A stretch of DNA of 64,000 nucleotides from UMGS1696 sp045643285 (lineage in GTDB: Bacteria > Bacillota > Clostridia > Oscillospirales > CAG-272). The notes beneath the pieces were generated by a model, which was given only the letters and a program-made list of their open reading frames with translations, was not told the DNA's origin and did not search any database. Shown piece by piece: positions 26,893 to 35,946 of this stretch. Position 1 is the stretch's first letter, and each line of letters begins with the position of its first letter. The translations under genes and the position numbers were made by a program. Where the stretch lies: the NCBI GenBank assembly GCA_045643285.1, contig JAZUKN010000041.1, positions 1 through 64,000 of the forward strand, written 5' to 3'.

Positions 26893-29325
26893 ATGGACAG
26901 AAACCAGAAGCTCACCGATGCGGCGGTAAAGAACAATATCGAATCAAAGCTGATGAACTATTTCGGCGTTACGCCGGACGAAGCGACCGAAGAACAGATC
27001 TTCTCGGCGACACTGCTCAGCGTCAAGGAAGTCCTTGCGATGAAAAAAGCGGCTTTCCACGAAACCGTAAAGAAAGCGGCTTCCAAAAAGGCGTACTATA
27101 TGTGTATGGAGTTCCTCGTCGGACGGCAGCTCAAGAACAATATAATGAATCTCGGACTTGAGAAGCAGTACAGAAACGCGCTCTCTAAGCTCGGCTTCTC
27201 GCTCGACGAGATATATGAAAAAGAACCCGACCCGGGACTCGGCAACGGCGGTCTCGGACGGCTCGCGGCGTGCTTCATGGACTCGCTGACCGCGCTTGAC
27301 TACTACACGACCGGATTTTCGATCTGCTACGAATACGGTCTTTTCAAACAGCGCATCATCGACGGCAACCAGGTCGAACTCCCCGACGAATGGATAAAAG
27401 AGGGAGGGCTGTGGCTCGTTCCGAGAACTGACAAGGCGTACAACATACGTCTCGGCGGCGAAGTCAAGGAAAGCTGGGAAAACGGCAAGTGCAACATCGT
27501 TTACGAAAACTACGAGGAAGTACGCGCCGTTCCGTACGACTTGATGATCTCGGGTGCAGACAGCGAAGCCGTGAACACTCTCCGTCTCTGGAAAGCCGTT
27601 GACACGAAGAACTTCAACATGAATCTGTTCTCGCAGGGGCAGTATGTCAAGGCGATACAGGAATCGTCGAACGCAGAAGTCATCTCGAAGGTGCTTTATC
27701 CGTCCGACAACCACGAAGAAGGCAAGCTCCTCCGTCTCACCCAACAGTATTTCCTCGTTTCCGCGTCACTCCAGAGCATCATCGCCGACCACCTCGCACG
27801 TTACGGCACTCTCTCGAACTTCGCCGACAAGGTGGCTATCCACATCAACGACACGCACCCTGCGCTTTGCGTGCCGGAGCTTATGCGTATCCTGCTCGAC
27901 GTTTACTCCTACTCATGGGAGGACGCATGGAACGTCGTCACGAGAGTAATTTCCTATACGAACCACACTGTTATGCCCGAGGCTCTTGAGACGTGGAACG
28001 AATCGCTGTTCCGCCTCAAGCTGCCGAGAATTTATATGATAGTCTGCGAGATCAACAGACGCATGACGGCGGATCTCTGGAATATGTACCCCGGCGACTG
28101 GGACAGGATTTCGACGATGTCGGTAATCGCGTACAACCAGATCAGAATGGCAAACCTGAGCGTTCACGCATCCCACACAGTAAACGGCGTGTCTGCGCTC
28201 CACTCGAATATTCTGAAAGATACTGTATTCCACGAATTCTACAAAGCAACGCCGTATAAATTCACGAACGTCACTAACGGTATCGCAATGCGCCGTTGGC
28301 TCTGCTACTCGAACCCGGGACTTACTTCCCTGCTCGACGACACGATAGGTCCGGACTACAGAAAGGATTTTTCAAGGCTCAAGGACTTTGAGAAATACGC
28401 GGACGACAAAGCGGTGCTTTCCCGTCTCGCATCTATCAAGAAAGAGAACAAAGAACGATTTGCAAAGTATTACTCCGACAAAACGGGCAAGGCGCTTGAT
28501 CCGTCTTCCGTATTCGACGTACAGGCGAAGAGAATGCACGAATACAAGCGTCAGCTTCTTAACGTTCTGAAGATCGTCTCGCTTTACAATGAAATAAAGA
28601 CAAATCCGAACGGAAACTACACGCCGACGACATTCATCTTCAGCGGAAAAGCCGCGCCCGGATACTATATGGCGAAAGAGATCATAAAGCTGATATGGAA
28701 TCTCGGTGAAGAGATCGAACGCGATCCCGTGGCACGCGACATCATCCGCATCGTTTACGCAGAGGACTACAACGTATCCCTCGCCGAAGTGCTGATCCCG
28801 TCTGCCGACATAAGCGAACAGATCTCCCTCGCCGGCAAGGAAGCAAGCGGCACGGGATGTATGAAGTTCATGGTCAACGGTGCGCTTACGCTCGGCACGC
28901 TCGACGGCGCAAACGTTGAAATGAAAGACGCTGTCGGAGACGACAACATCTATATCTTCGGTCTTCGTGCGAAAGAAGTCGACGAGCTGTGGAAATCCGG
29001 TTACAACGCGCGCTCGTACTATATGCAGTCGCGCAGACTCAAGGATACCATCGACTTCCTCGGCGGACGTTTCGGCGGCAACGATCACACCGTCATGGTG
29101 AACTACCTCCTCGCAGGTGAGAGAGGCATCGCGGACCCGTATATGTGCCTCGCGGACTTTGACGCATATCTCGGAACGTACGACAAGATGATAGAAACCT
29201 ACCACGACGAACCCACGTGGCTCAGAAAATCCCTCATGAACATCGCAAACGCCGGATTCTTCTCGTCCGACAGAGCGATACGCGAATACGCAGACAAGAT
29301 CTGGCACATCAAACCTCTGAAATAA
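26893..29325 (+). CDS. glgP: Glycogen phosphorylase
   Basis: Releases glucose-1-phosphate from glycogen with phosphate, PLP-dependent. The start at 26893 (MDRNQKLTD) follows GGACGG; the longer in-frame start has no support. The 810-aa length is normal. Motifs: DPGLGNGGLGRLAACF near residue 115, and the PLP-lysine region ASGTGCMKFMVNGALTLGTL (Lys near residue 657). Having synthesis and breakdown genes together suggests regulated storage cycling. Confidence 0.96.
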   Translation: MDRNQKLTDAAVKNNIESKLMNYFGVTPDEATEEQIFSATLLSVKEVLAMKKAAFHETVKKAASKKAYYMCMEFLVGRQLKNNIMNLGLEKQYRNALSKLGFSLDEIYEKEPDPGLGNGGLGRLAACFMDSLTALDYYTTGFSICYEYGLFKQRIIDGNQVELPDEWIKEGGLWLVPRTDKAYNIRLGGEVKESWENGKCNIVYENYEEVRAVPYDLMISGADSEAVNTLRLWKAVDTKNFNMNLFSQGQYVKAIQESSNAEVISKVLYPSDNHEEGKLLRLTQQYFLVSASLQSIIADHLARYGTLSNFADKVAIHINDTHPALCVPELMRILLDVYSYSWEDAWNVVTRVISYTNHTVMPEALETWNESLFRLKLPRIYMIVCEINRRMTADLWNMYPGDWDRISTMSVIAYNQIRMANLSVHASHTVNGVSALHSNILKDTVFHEFYKATPYKFTNVTNGIAMRRWLCYSNPGLTSLLDDTIGPDYRKDFSRLKDFEKYADDKAVLSRLASIKKENKERFAKYYSDKTGKALDPSSVFDVQAKRMHEYKRQLLNVLKIVSLYNEIKTNPNGNYTPTTFIFSGKAAPGYYMAKEIIKLIWNLGEEIERDPVARDIIRIVYAEDYNVSLAEVLIPSADISEQISLAGKEASGTGCMKFMVNGALTLGTLDGANVEMKDAVGDDNIYIFGLRAKEVDELWKSGYNARSYYMQSRRLKDTIDFLGGRFGGNDHTVMVNYLLAGERGIADPYMCLADFDAYLGTYDKMIETYHDEPTWLRKSLMNIANAGFFSSDRAIREYADKIWHIKPLK

Positions 29326-29346
29326 AAAACGGAAAAGGGCGAAAAA

Positions 29347-31227
29347 GTGCTTTTCACAGAACGAAAATTCGACAAAACAGGACGGGAATGCTCTCTCTTC
29401 GGGGCGTTTCCGTCCGACCTTACTGTACGGTTTGTCCTTGAAGCCGACAGCGAAATATCCGACGTCCGACTCGTGATACATAACGACGGTATGACGGCGT
29501 CCTCGGCGTTCCTCACGTATGAAATGAAGCGTGAGAGCGGCGCGGTTTTTTCGTGCGAGATCGACTTTTCTTCCCTGCTCGCAGACTGTCATCTGAGGGG
29601 CGAAGGGCTGTTCTACTACCACTACAACGCGGACGGCGTCATCCTCGGCGGCGAGAAACCGACGGAGCTTGAAGTGCTTGAGAATTATCAGGGGGAAAGA
29701 CAGCTTTTTCTCCATGAGCCGGACTACAGAACATCCCTCGCTTTCCGCGACGGGATAGTGTATCACATTTTCGTTGACAGATTCTGCCGCAGCGGAAAAT
29801 CTCCCGTGAAATCGTACGCCGTGCTTGATGAAAACTGGGACGGCGGCTGTCCTCCGTTTGCCGAAAAACCGGGCGACGCGCTCGACAACAACACGTTTTT
29901 CGGCGGAGATTTATGGGGAATCGTCGAAAAACTCGACTACATCGCCTCTCTCGGCACGAAAACGATATACTTATCCCCGATTTTCGACGCGCACACGAAT
30001 CACAAATACGACACCGGCGACTACACGAAGGTCGACACGATGTTCGGCAGCGACGCGGCTCTGATTGAGCTTTGCAAGACGGCAAAATCGCGCGGGATCG
30101 ACGTTATTCTCGACGGCGTATTCAATCACACGGGCGACGACAGTGTGTATTTCAACCGCCGCGGACGCTATCCGACGCTCGGCGCGTATCAGTCGCAGTC
30201 GTCGCCGTTCTACGAATGGTACAAGTTCCGCGAATACCCCGACAGCTACGAATGCTGGTGGGGAGTCGACATTCTTCCGCGCGTCGACAGCACAAACGAA
30301 AGCTACCGCTCGTTCATCTGCGACGGCGTTGTCCGCAAATGGATGGACGCAGGCGTATCGGGCTGGCGGCTCGACGTGGTGGACGAAATATCCGACGAGT
30401 TTCTCGACGACTTCCGCGCGTCCGTCAAAGAAGCGAATCCCGACGGAGTCATTATCGGCGAAGTGTGGGAGGATGCGACAAACAAGATAAGCTACCGTGC
30501 GCGCAGGCGGTATCTCGGCGGCAGGCAGACCGATTCCGTGATGAATTATCCCCTGCGAAACGGCGTGATCTCGTTCATCCGTGACGGCGAATGCGACATT
30601 CTGCGGCTTGCGACGGAAACACTCTACCGCCGCTATCCGAAGCAGTCGTCCGACAATTTGCTGAACTTTCTCGGCACGCACGACACCGAGAGGATAATCA
30701 CAGTCCTCGGCGGAGAGAGCGGCGACGGCAAATCGAACGCCGAGCTTGCTGCGGCGAAGATGACGGCAGACGAGAAAAGCGCGGCTGTTCGCAAATTAAA
30801 GCTCGCGTATTCGCTGATCTGCGGTCTGCCGGGTGTGCCGTGCGTCTTCTATGGGGACGAAGTCGGGCTTGAGGGGTACGGAGACCCGTTCTGCCGCCGT
30901 CCTTTCCCGTGGAACGACATGAACGGTGAGCTACTCGAACATTACCGTAAGCTCGGCAATATAAGAAAAAACAACGCCGTTTTCCGCGACGGCACATTCC
31001 GCATACTTGAGCTGACGCCTGAGCATTTCATATATGAGCGGCTGCCGTGGAATAACGGGGGCGAGAGAACAGTAGTTGCCGTCGTGCGCGAGGGGACGCT
31101 GAACGTCCGGTTTTCGTCATCCGTGACGGAGCTTATCACGGGCGTATGCGGCGTGGAATTTGAGCTGTCGGTAGGAGAGAGCGCGTACCTGAGATGCGAG
31201 AAAGAAACGGAGATATACTTTGACTGA
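29347..31227 (+). CDS. GH13 alpha-amylase family enzyme (neopullulanase/maltodextrin type)
   Basis: A 626-aa intracellular-looking enzyme (no signal peptide) with a GTG start. An N-terminal CBM34-like beta domain (~1-130) precedes a GH13 barrel: IVYHIFVDRF, DGVFNHTGDDS (conserved region I), GWRLDVVDE with nucleophile Asp (~342), IGEVWED with Glu (~371), and LGTHDTERI (region IV, ~441). The C-terminal beta domain is present. Neopullulanase, cyclomaltodextrinase or maltogenic types are all possible. It lies 21 bp after glgP, so likely trims maltodextrins in glycogen turnover. Confidence 0.86.
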   Translation: MLFTERKFDKTGRECSLFGAFPSDLTVRFVLEADSEISDVRLVIHNDGMTASSAFLTYEMKRESGAVFSCEIDFSSLLADCHLRGEGLFYYHYNADGVILGGEKPTELEVLENYQGERQLFLHEPDYRTSLAFRDGIVYHIFVDRFCRSGKSPVKSYAVLDENWDGGCPPFAEKPGDALDNNTFFGGDLWGIVEKLDYIASLGTKTIYLSPIFDAHTNHKYDTGDYTKVDTMFGSDAALIELCKTAKSRGIDVILDGVFNHTGDDSVYFNRRGRYPTLGAYQSQSSPFYEWYKFREYPDSYECWWGVDILPRVDSTNESYRSFICDGVVRKWMDAGVSGWRLDVVDEISDEFLDDFRASVKEANPDGVIIGEVWEDATNKISYRARRRYLGGRQTDSVMNYPLRNGVISFIRDGECDILRLATETLYRRYPKQSSDNLLNFLGTHDTERIITVLGGESGDGKSNAELAAAKMTADEKSAAVRKLKLAYSLICGLPGVPCVFYGDEVGLEGYGDPFCRRPFPWNDMNGELLEHYRKLGNIRKNNAVFRDGTFRILELTPEHFIYERLPWNNGGERTVVAVVREGTLNVRFSSSVTELITGVCGVEFELSVGESAYLRCEKETEIYFD

Positions 31228-31261
31228 GACGAGTATGCGGTTTTTGTGATTTTGTCTTAGC

Positions 31262-31610
31262 CTTATGTAACGCACTCTCCCTCAGTCAACTTCGTTGACA
31301 GCTCCCTCCCCGAGGGAGCCTTGCATATACCGAAGTTTTTATTTGATTTATACGAATTTCGCACCGATACTCTTGAAAGATTTGATCTGAAAATGATACG
31401 TTTCACAAACCGTCAAATCGACACATAATTCAAGGCTGTATGCGAATATTTCGACTCCGTCGCAAATGCCTCCCTCCGGGAGGGAGGTGGCACGGTTTAC
31501 CGTGACGGAGGGAGAGAGCGGTTTTTCTGATTTTGTCATAACCTTATGTACGCATTCTCCCTCAGTCAACTTCGTTGACAGCTCCCTCCCGGAGGGAGCC
31601 TTTATGAGTT
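31262..31610. repeat. Dispersed CTCCCTC-type structured repeats (three modules)
   Basis: Two direct copies of a module (about 31268-31322 and 31556-31605) contain GTCAACTTCGTTGAC and GAGGGAG/CTCCCTC hairpins. A third module in inverse orientation (about 31468-31515) keeps the CTCCCTCCGGGAGGGAG part but has a different second hairpin, CACGGTTTACCGTG. No gene in 31228-31642. Confidence 0.65.
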
Positions 31611-31642
31611 AATCACAATAATATATAGATTTTTATGAATAC

Positions 31643-31674
31643 AAAAATGCCGCACCTTTTCGGGTACGGCATTT
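31643..31674 (-). terminator. Terminator of the rluB cluster
   Basis: AAATGCCGTACCC / GGTGCGGCATTT-type hairpin (one mismatch) with a T-run on the minus strand, 12 bp beyond the last gene. Confidence 0.8.
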
Positions 31675-31685
31675 AATATTTCCTT

Positions 31686-32099
31686 TTATTCTTTTCCGTA
31701 GTGGCACGGGGAACGGTAGAATTTTCCGAGATCGACCGACCAGCGTCCGCCGTCGTTTCTGCGGAAGCTGAAAGAGCGTATGAGTTCTTCGTCAGCCGCG
31801 CCGTCGTCGAACTCTATCTGCGGCACTTCCGCTTTGTTCACCCAGCTCATGACCGCGCGAACGAGCACCGTCACAGCCTCGTCTTTTTCGTTTCCCTCGC
31901 GGATGCCGAGCGTTTTTATCACGGCTTTTTCGGAGGACAGCGCAAATTCGAGAACAGCTATCGGGTATTTCACCGTCGTCAGGTCGTCCTCCATTTCGGC
32001 GGCATAATAAGCGAACGTGCCGTCGGCGTGCGTCGCTCCGAGCGTTTCGCACAGCTCTTTCTGCAGCTCCGGTGAACGCACCGGCATTACTTCAAACAT
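31686..32099 (-). CDS. Hypothetical protein (137 aa)
   Basis: The start at 32099 (MFEVMPVRSPE) is preferred over an upstream in-frame codon because it follows GAAAGGA and gives a 2-bp gap to rluB. The protein is soluble and mixed alpha/beta, with YPIAVLEFALSSEKAVIKTLGI and EAVTVLVRAVMSWV. The pattern is loosely reminiscent of GNAT-like folds, but no motif decides this. Last gene of the leftward cluster before the terminator. Confidence 0.6.
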   Translation of the reverse strand: MFEVMPVRSPELQKELCETLGATHADGTFAYYAAEMEDDLTTVKYPIAVLEFALSSEKAVIKTLGIREGNEKDEAVTVLVRAVMSWVNKAEVPQIEFDDGAADEELIRSFSFRRNDGGRWSVDLGKFYRSPCHYGKE

Positions 32100-32101
32100 A
32101 C

Positions 32102-32833
32102 TTATATTCCTTTCAGATATTCGATCTCGTCGTCCGTCAGCGCGCGCCATTTGCCCATCGGAAGCAAGCCGAGTCGTATCTCTCCTATCTCAAACCGCGT
32201 CAGCCGCGCTATTTTCAGCCCGTGATGCTCGCAGATACGCCGTATCTCGCGGTTTCGCCCCTCGTGGAGCGTGAAGATCAGAACTGTTGCGTCCGCCTCT
32301 CCGCATTTAGTAAATCCGTCGATCTCCACTTCAAACGGGCGGAGCATATATCCGTCAAGTTCGAATGGCTCGCGCAGTTTTTCAAGCATTTCTTCAGTAA
32401 CGTGCGCGGTGACTGTCGCGCGGTACTTTTTCGGGATGTTGTGAGACGGGTGAGTCAGTCGATTTGCAAGCTCACCGTCGTCGGTCAGAAGAAGAAGACC
32501 GTCCGAATACATATCGAGCCGCCCGACGGGATAGACGCGCCCTTTTACGTCTCCGACGAGATCGGCGACCGTCCGTCTCCCCTGTTCGTCCGACATTGTT
32601 GTGACGTATCCGACAGGCTTGTTCAGTGCGATATATGTACGCCCGGCTGTCCCGCGCGGACGGATGACTTTGCCGCCGTACTCGACTGTATCGCAGTCGG
32701 GATCGACTCTGTCACCGAGAGACGCCACAAGCCCGTTTACCTTGACCTTGCCTGCCGCTATCTCTTTTTCCGCCGCACGACGGGACATCACGCCCGCGTC
32801 CCCGAAAAATTTCTGTAATTTAATCTTTTCCAT
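32102..32833 (-). CDS. rluB: RsuA/RluB-family pseudouridine synthase
   Basis: Isomerises a uridine in rRNA (23S U2605-type for RluB). The start at 32833 (MEKIKLQKFFG) is chosen as the family N-terminus; the longer frame overlaps the carboxypeptidase gene. The 243-aa protein has an S4 RNA-binding domain (LQKFFGDAGVMSRRAAE) and the catalytic GRLDMYSDGLLLLT with the essential Asp, then HEGRNREIRRI. It overlaps the end of the penicillin-binding protein gene by 14 bp. scpAB-carboxypeptidase-rluB synteny resembles Bacillus. Confidence 0.92.
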   Translation of the reverse strand: MEKIKLQKFFGDAGVMSRRAAEKEIAAGKVKVNGLVASLGDRVDPDCDTVEYGGKVIRPRGTAGRTYIALNKPVGYVTTMSDEQGRRTVADLVGDVKGRVYPVGRLDMYSDGLLLLTDDGELANRLTHPSHNIPKKYRATVTAHVTEEMLEKLREPFELDGYMLRPFEVEIDGFTKCGEADATVLIFTLHEGRNREIRRICEHHGLKIARLTRFEIGEIRLGLLPMGKWRALTDDEIEYLKGI

Positions 32834-33950
32834 TGTGTTCCTGCCGGAAAAGTCCGGCAATTTTTTCAAATAGACTTTTCTTTCGCGGTCTTTCCGTCGT
32901 CTCGCAAGAAACGAGCGGAACGGACGCGATCTCTTTTCCGTTTGCCGAGAAAACGACTCTGCCGACTTCGTCCCCTGCACATACTTCTGTGAGAATGATA
33001 TGCGGCGCTTCGACGGTCGCTTCGACCTTTGTGCCGGTTTTCATCGTCTTCGTGAGCGGAGCGGCGTTCTTTACGGTCAAAAATCCGTCATCCGAATACA
33101 CGGCAGGTATCTCTATAGAATACTGCCCGTCCTCGGCAAGTGTGAACGACTCGTAAGCCGACAGCCCTTCGTTTAACAATGCGAGATGATCGTTCCAGTC
33201 GTCGGGCGCGTTCAGCGTAACGGCAACGACTCTCACGCCGTCCCTTTCCGCCGCCGAGACAAGACAACGCCCGCTTTTTTTCGTGAAGCCGGTCTTTATG
33301 CCGATCACTTCATCCGACATACGGAGCAGTCGGTTGTGGTTGACGAGTACCCTCGTTCCCTCGCCGTTTTTGAGCGGGATTTTGTATTTATAAGTCGACA
33401 CGATCTCAGAGAACTTCGGGTTTCGGAGCGCATACGCCGCGATCTTCGCAAGCTCTTTTGCGGTGGTGTAGTGCGCTTCGTCGTAAAGCCCGTGGGGATT
33501 AGTGAAATGCGTATCCTTCAGACCGAGCGACGCCGCTTTTTCGTTCATCATATCGGCGAACGCTTCTACCGAGCTTGCTGTTTCAATGGCGATAGCCGTA
33601 GCCGCGTCGTTTGCGCTTTCAAGGAGCATCGCGTAAAGCAATTCCCCGACAGTCAGCCGCTCGCCTGCCGTAAGATACACGCTGGAGCCTTCTACTCCGC
33701 ACGCCTCAGCCGGAACGGTGACGGTTTTCTCGCAGTCGCAGTGCTCAAGCGCGACTACAGCCGTCATTATCTTCGTCGTGCTTGCCATGGGAAGACGCAC
33801 GTCGGCGTTTTTTTCATATATCACGTCTCCGCTCTCCGCTTCGATAAGGACTGCCGAATACGCCGACACATCAGCGGCCTTTACGGCTGATATGAGCGGA
33901 AGAACCGTCAGTACGGCGAGCAGAAGCGCGATCATTCTGTTTTTCTTCAT
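32820..33950 (-). CDS. D-alanyl-D-alanine carboxypeptidase (DacF/DacB-like)
   Basis: Trims the terminal D-Ala of peptidoglycan stem peptides outside the cytoplasmic membrane. The start at 33950 (MKKNRMIALLL) begins a clear signal peptide ending near residue 25 (ISAVKAA). The serine peptidase S11 triad motifs are present: SxxK in MASTTKIM, SxN in ESANDAAT, and KTG in IKTGFTKKSG. A C-terminal beta domain and a basic tail follow (376 aa). Location next to gerW and scpAB matches the sporulation-type DacB/DacF region, but vegetative function is possible. Confidence 0.9.
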   Translation of the reverse strand: MKKNRMIALLLAVLTVLPLISAVKAADVSAYSAVLIEAESGDVIYEKNADVRLPMASTTKIMTAVVALEHCDCEKTVTVPAEACGVEGSSVYLTAGERLTVGELLYAMLLESANDAATAIAIETASSVEAFADMMNEKAASLGLKDTHFTNPHGLYDEAHYTTAKELAKIAAYALRNPKFSEIVSTYKYKIPLKNGEGTRVLVNHNRLLRMSDEVIGIKTGFTKKSGRCLVSAAERDGVRVVAVTLNAPDDWNDHLALLNEGLSAYESFTLAEDGQYSIEIPAVYSDDGFLTVKNAAPLTKTMKTGTKVEATVEAPHIILTEVCAGDEVGRVVFSANGKEIASVPLVSCETTERPRKKSLFEKIAGLFRQEHNGKD

Positions 33951-34035
33951 CTTTTTTCTCCCGTTGTTTTTTCTCACACTTTAATATGTGTCGCACGGAA
34001 GAAAATAAACGAAGAAAATTCAGACAGATTTTCGC

Positions 34036-34470
34036 TTAAAAATCGACTTTGGATTCCGACGGTTTGTCTTTTGCGAACGTGCCTTTGATCTTTTCGATAA
34101 GCTCGGGAGAACGTTCGATGAATCCGACGACCTGAGAAACGGTGTCAGCCGATGTTCCCGTAGAGGACGAATTGACGTTCAGAACGTTGACGTTGCCGTC
34201 AGACGAGATGACGAGCAGTGCAACAGGTGTTACGGAAACGCCGGTACCGCCGCCACCGCCGAATGTGTTCGGTTTGGCGTCCGCATTCTTGTGCGGATAA
34301 TCGAGTCCGCCGGACGCATAACCGACAGAAATCTTCGAGATCGGAATGATAGTCACGCCCTGCGCCGTTGTGATCGGTGTACCTATCACTGTATTTGCGT
34401 CAAGGATAGAGCGGACGGAATCAAGTGTGGACTTCGCAAAATCGCCGAGTTTGTTTGTGTTTTCAGCCAT
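34036..34470 (-). CDS. ytfJ: GerW family sporulation protein (YtfJ)
   Basis: A 144-aa protein with the family core VIGTPITTAQGVTIIPISK, VGYASGGLDY and a glycine cluster FGGGGGTGVSVTPVA. YtfJ/GerW is a spore-associated protein needed for normal germination in Bacillus; homologues are widespread in spore-forming Firmicutes and some that do not sporulate. The start at 34470 follows GGAGG-like bases (CATGGAGGTTCGTT). Directly upstream is the DUF2953 gene ytfI, its usual partner. Confidence 0.9.
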   Translation of the reverse strand: MAENTNKLGDFAKSTLDSVRSILDANTVIGTPITTAQGVTIIPISKISVGYASGGLDYPHKNADAKPNTFGGGGGTGVSVTPVALLVISSDGNVNVLNVNSSSTGTSADTVSQVVGFIERSPELIEKIKGTFAKDKPSESKVDF

Positions 34471-34496
34471 AACGAACCTCCATGTATGATATGTTT

Positions 34497-35210
34497 TTAT
34501 TTTCGTACTTGTTTTGCGGCTTCTCCGAGCTTTTTGCGGATGAACCACGCAAGTGTGTGACATCCTACGCGCAGGACGGAGAAGAGCGTTATTTTCAGGG
34601 AAATATCGAGACGCGCGTCCGTTTTTTCTCCGAGAAAATCGGGGGAGACGGAAACGGCGCCGCTTTTTATTTTTTTAAGCTGCGTTCTTTTGTCGAGCAG
34701 TTCGATGAGCAGAGACAGCGCCGCCGAGATACCGCCGTAAAGCTCGGCTGTTTTTGCGGCGTCACCTGTGCCGACCGTGATGTGCGCGGCTTTTATCTCC
34801 GTCCGGATATACGACGCGAGCCGCGGAAATTCGCCGAGAACGTATTTTACAAAGTCGAAGACTGACGTGACTTTCTCGCCGAGCGATTTTTTTGCCTTGC
34901 CTGCTGTCTCTTCCGCTTTGTCTTTGATCTTATCGGATTTAGACTTCTTTTTTGCCTTTTTCGCGGCTTTCTTTTCGGCTTTCAGCCGTTCTTTTTCGAG
35001 CCGCTTTTTGTGCTTCTCATACGAAAAGGCGGACAGGCGCGGTTTTTTTCTCTTTTTTTCTTTTTTAGGAAGCGAAAATACCTTTATTCCGCCGACTGTG
35101 ACCGCGAGCGAAAAATCACTGCCGTCGAGCTTTACGCGGAGTTTTATTCTCAGCGAGAGGATGAGCGCAAAAACGAGCAAAATCGCCGCTATGACGATAA
35201 GCGCAGTCAT
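34497..35210 (-). CDS. ytfI: DUF2953 (YtfI-like) membrane-anchored protein
   Basis: The 237-aa protein has one N-terminal membrane helix (residues ~1-19), a first beta segment (RIKLRVKLDGSDFSLAV), a long Lys/Ala/Glu-rich coiled or disordered linker (~50-110), and the DUF2953 core (ITVGTGDAAKTAELYGGISA). In Bacillus, ytfI precedes ytfJ, as here. Biochemical role unknown; a sporulation link is inferred from the neighbour. Confidence 0.78.
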   Translation of the reverse strand: MTALIVIAAILLVFALILSLRIKLRVKLDGSDFSLAVTVGGIKVFSLPKKEKKRKKPRLSAFSYEKHKKRLEKERLKAEKKAAKKAKKKSKSDKIKDKAEETAGKAKKSLGEKVTSVFDFVKYVLGEFPRLASYIRTEIKAAHITVGTGDAAKTAELYGGISAALSLLIELLDKRTQLKKIKSGAVSVSPDFLGEKTDARLDISLKITLFSVLRVGCHTLAWFIRKKLGEAAKQVRK

Positions 35211-35240
35211 TCCCTCTCACTTCCTTTTCGGTATGTTTTT

Positions 35241-35915
35241 TCAGTCGCTATTCTCTTCGGTCGGGATGTTCTCCGGATGCTCTTCGCCGTCTATCGAAAG
35301 CTGCTCAAATTCCGACTCTCCCGGGTGAAGCTCGACCGTTTCGCCGCTGTCCGTTCTCAGTGTGACCGACGGCAGTTCGTCGAGCGCGGATATGCCGAAC
35401 ACGCGGAGAAAATCGTTCGTCGTGCGGTACAGCGACGGTCTGCCGGGTGCGTCAAGCCGTCCGCACTGCTCGATGAGATTCTTCTCGGACAGCGAGGACA
35501 TGGCGTAGCTTGAATCGACTCCGCGAACGGTGTCGACAAACGCACGCGTCGTCGGCTGGTTGTACGCAATGATCGCAAGCACTTCGAGAAGCGACTGCGA
35601 AAGCGTGCCGCTGCGACGGATGCCGAGAGCTTCTTTTATCTCCGCGCCGTAGCACTCCTTTGTGCAGAGCTGGCACGAATCGGGGAAGCGCACGAGTATC
35701 ACTCCGCGCGGAAATGCGTCATCGCTGTTATATATCGCCGCGAGCTTTTCGACGGTGTCCTCCGTCTCCGCGAGAGAAAGACCGAGCACGTCGCCGAGCC
35801 GCGAGTACGTCAGCGGATGACCGGCGGCGAAAAGGCACGCTTCGATTATCGCAAAGCGTTCTTCGAGCGAATACTGTTTTTCGTTCTGTACGTTGTTTTC
35901 AGAATTGTTGTCCAT
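35241..35915 (-). CDS. scpB: Segregation and condensation protein B
   Basis: Partner of ScpA and SMC in the prokaryotic condensin complex that organises and segregates the chromosome. The 224-aa protein shows the two winged helices: AIIEACLFAAGHPLTYSRLGDVL and QSLLEVLAIIAYNQPTTRAFVDTVRG (quoted beyond family memory only as anchors EACLFAAGHPL and LAIIAYNQP), then the GRPSLYRTTNDFLRVFG end motif. An acidic tail follows. It lies 31 bp downstream of scpA. Confidence 0.94.
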   Translation of the reverse strand: MDNNSENNVQNEKQYSLEERFAIIEACLFAAGHPLTYSRLGDVLGLSLAETEDTVEKLAAIYNSDDAFPRGVILVRFPDSCQLCTKECYGAEIKEALGIRRSGTLSQSLLEVLAIIAYNQPTTRAFVDTVRGVDSSYAMSSLSEKNLIEQCGRLDAPGRPSLYRTTNDFLRVFGISALDELPSVTLRTDSGETVELHPGESEFEQLSIDGEEHPENIPTEENSD

Positions 35916-35946
35916 TTATCCGTTTTCCATTCGTTTTTTCTTCTTT

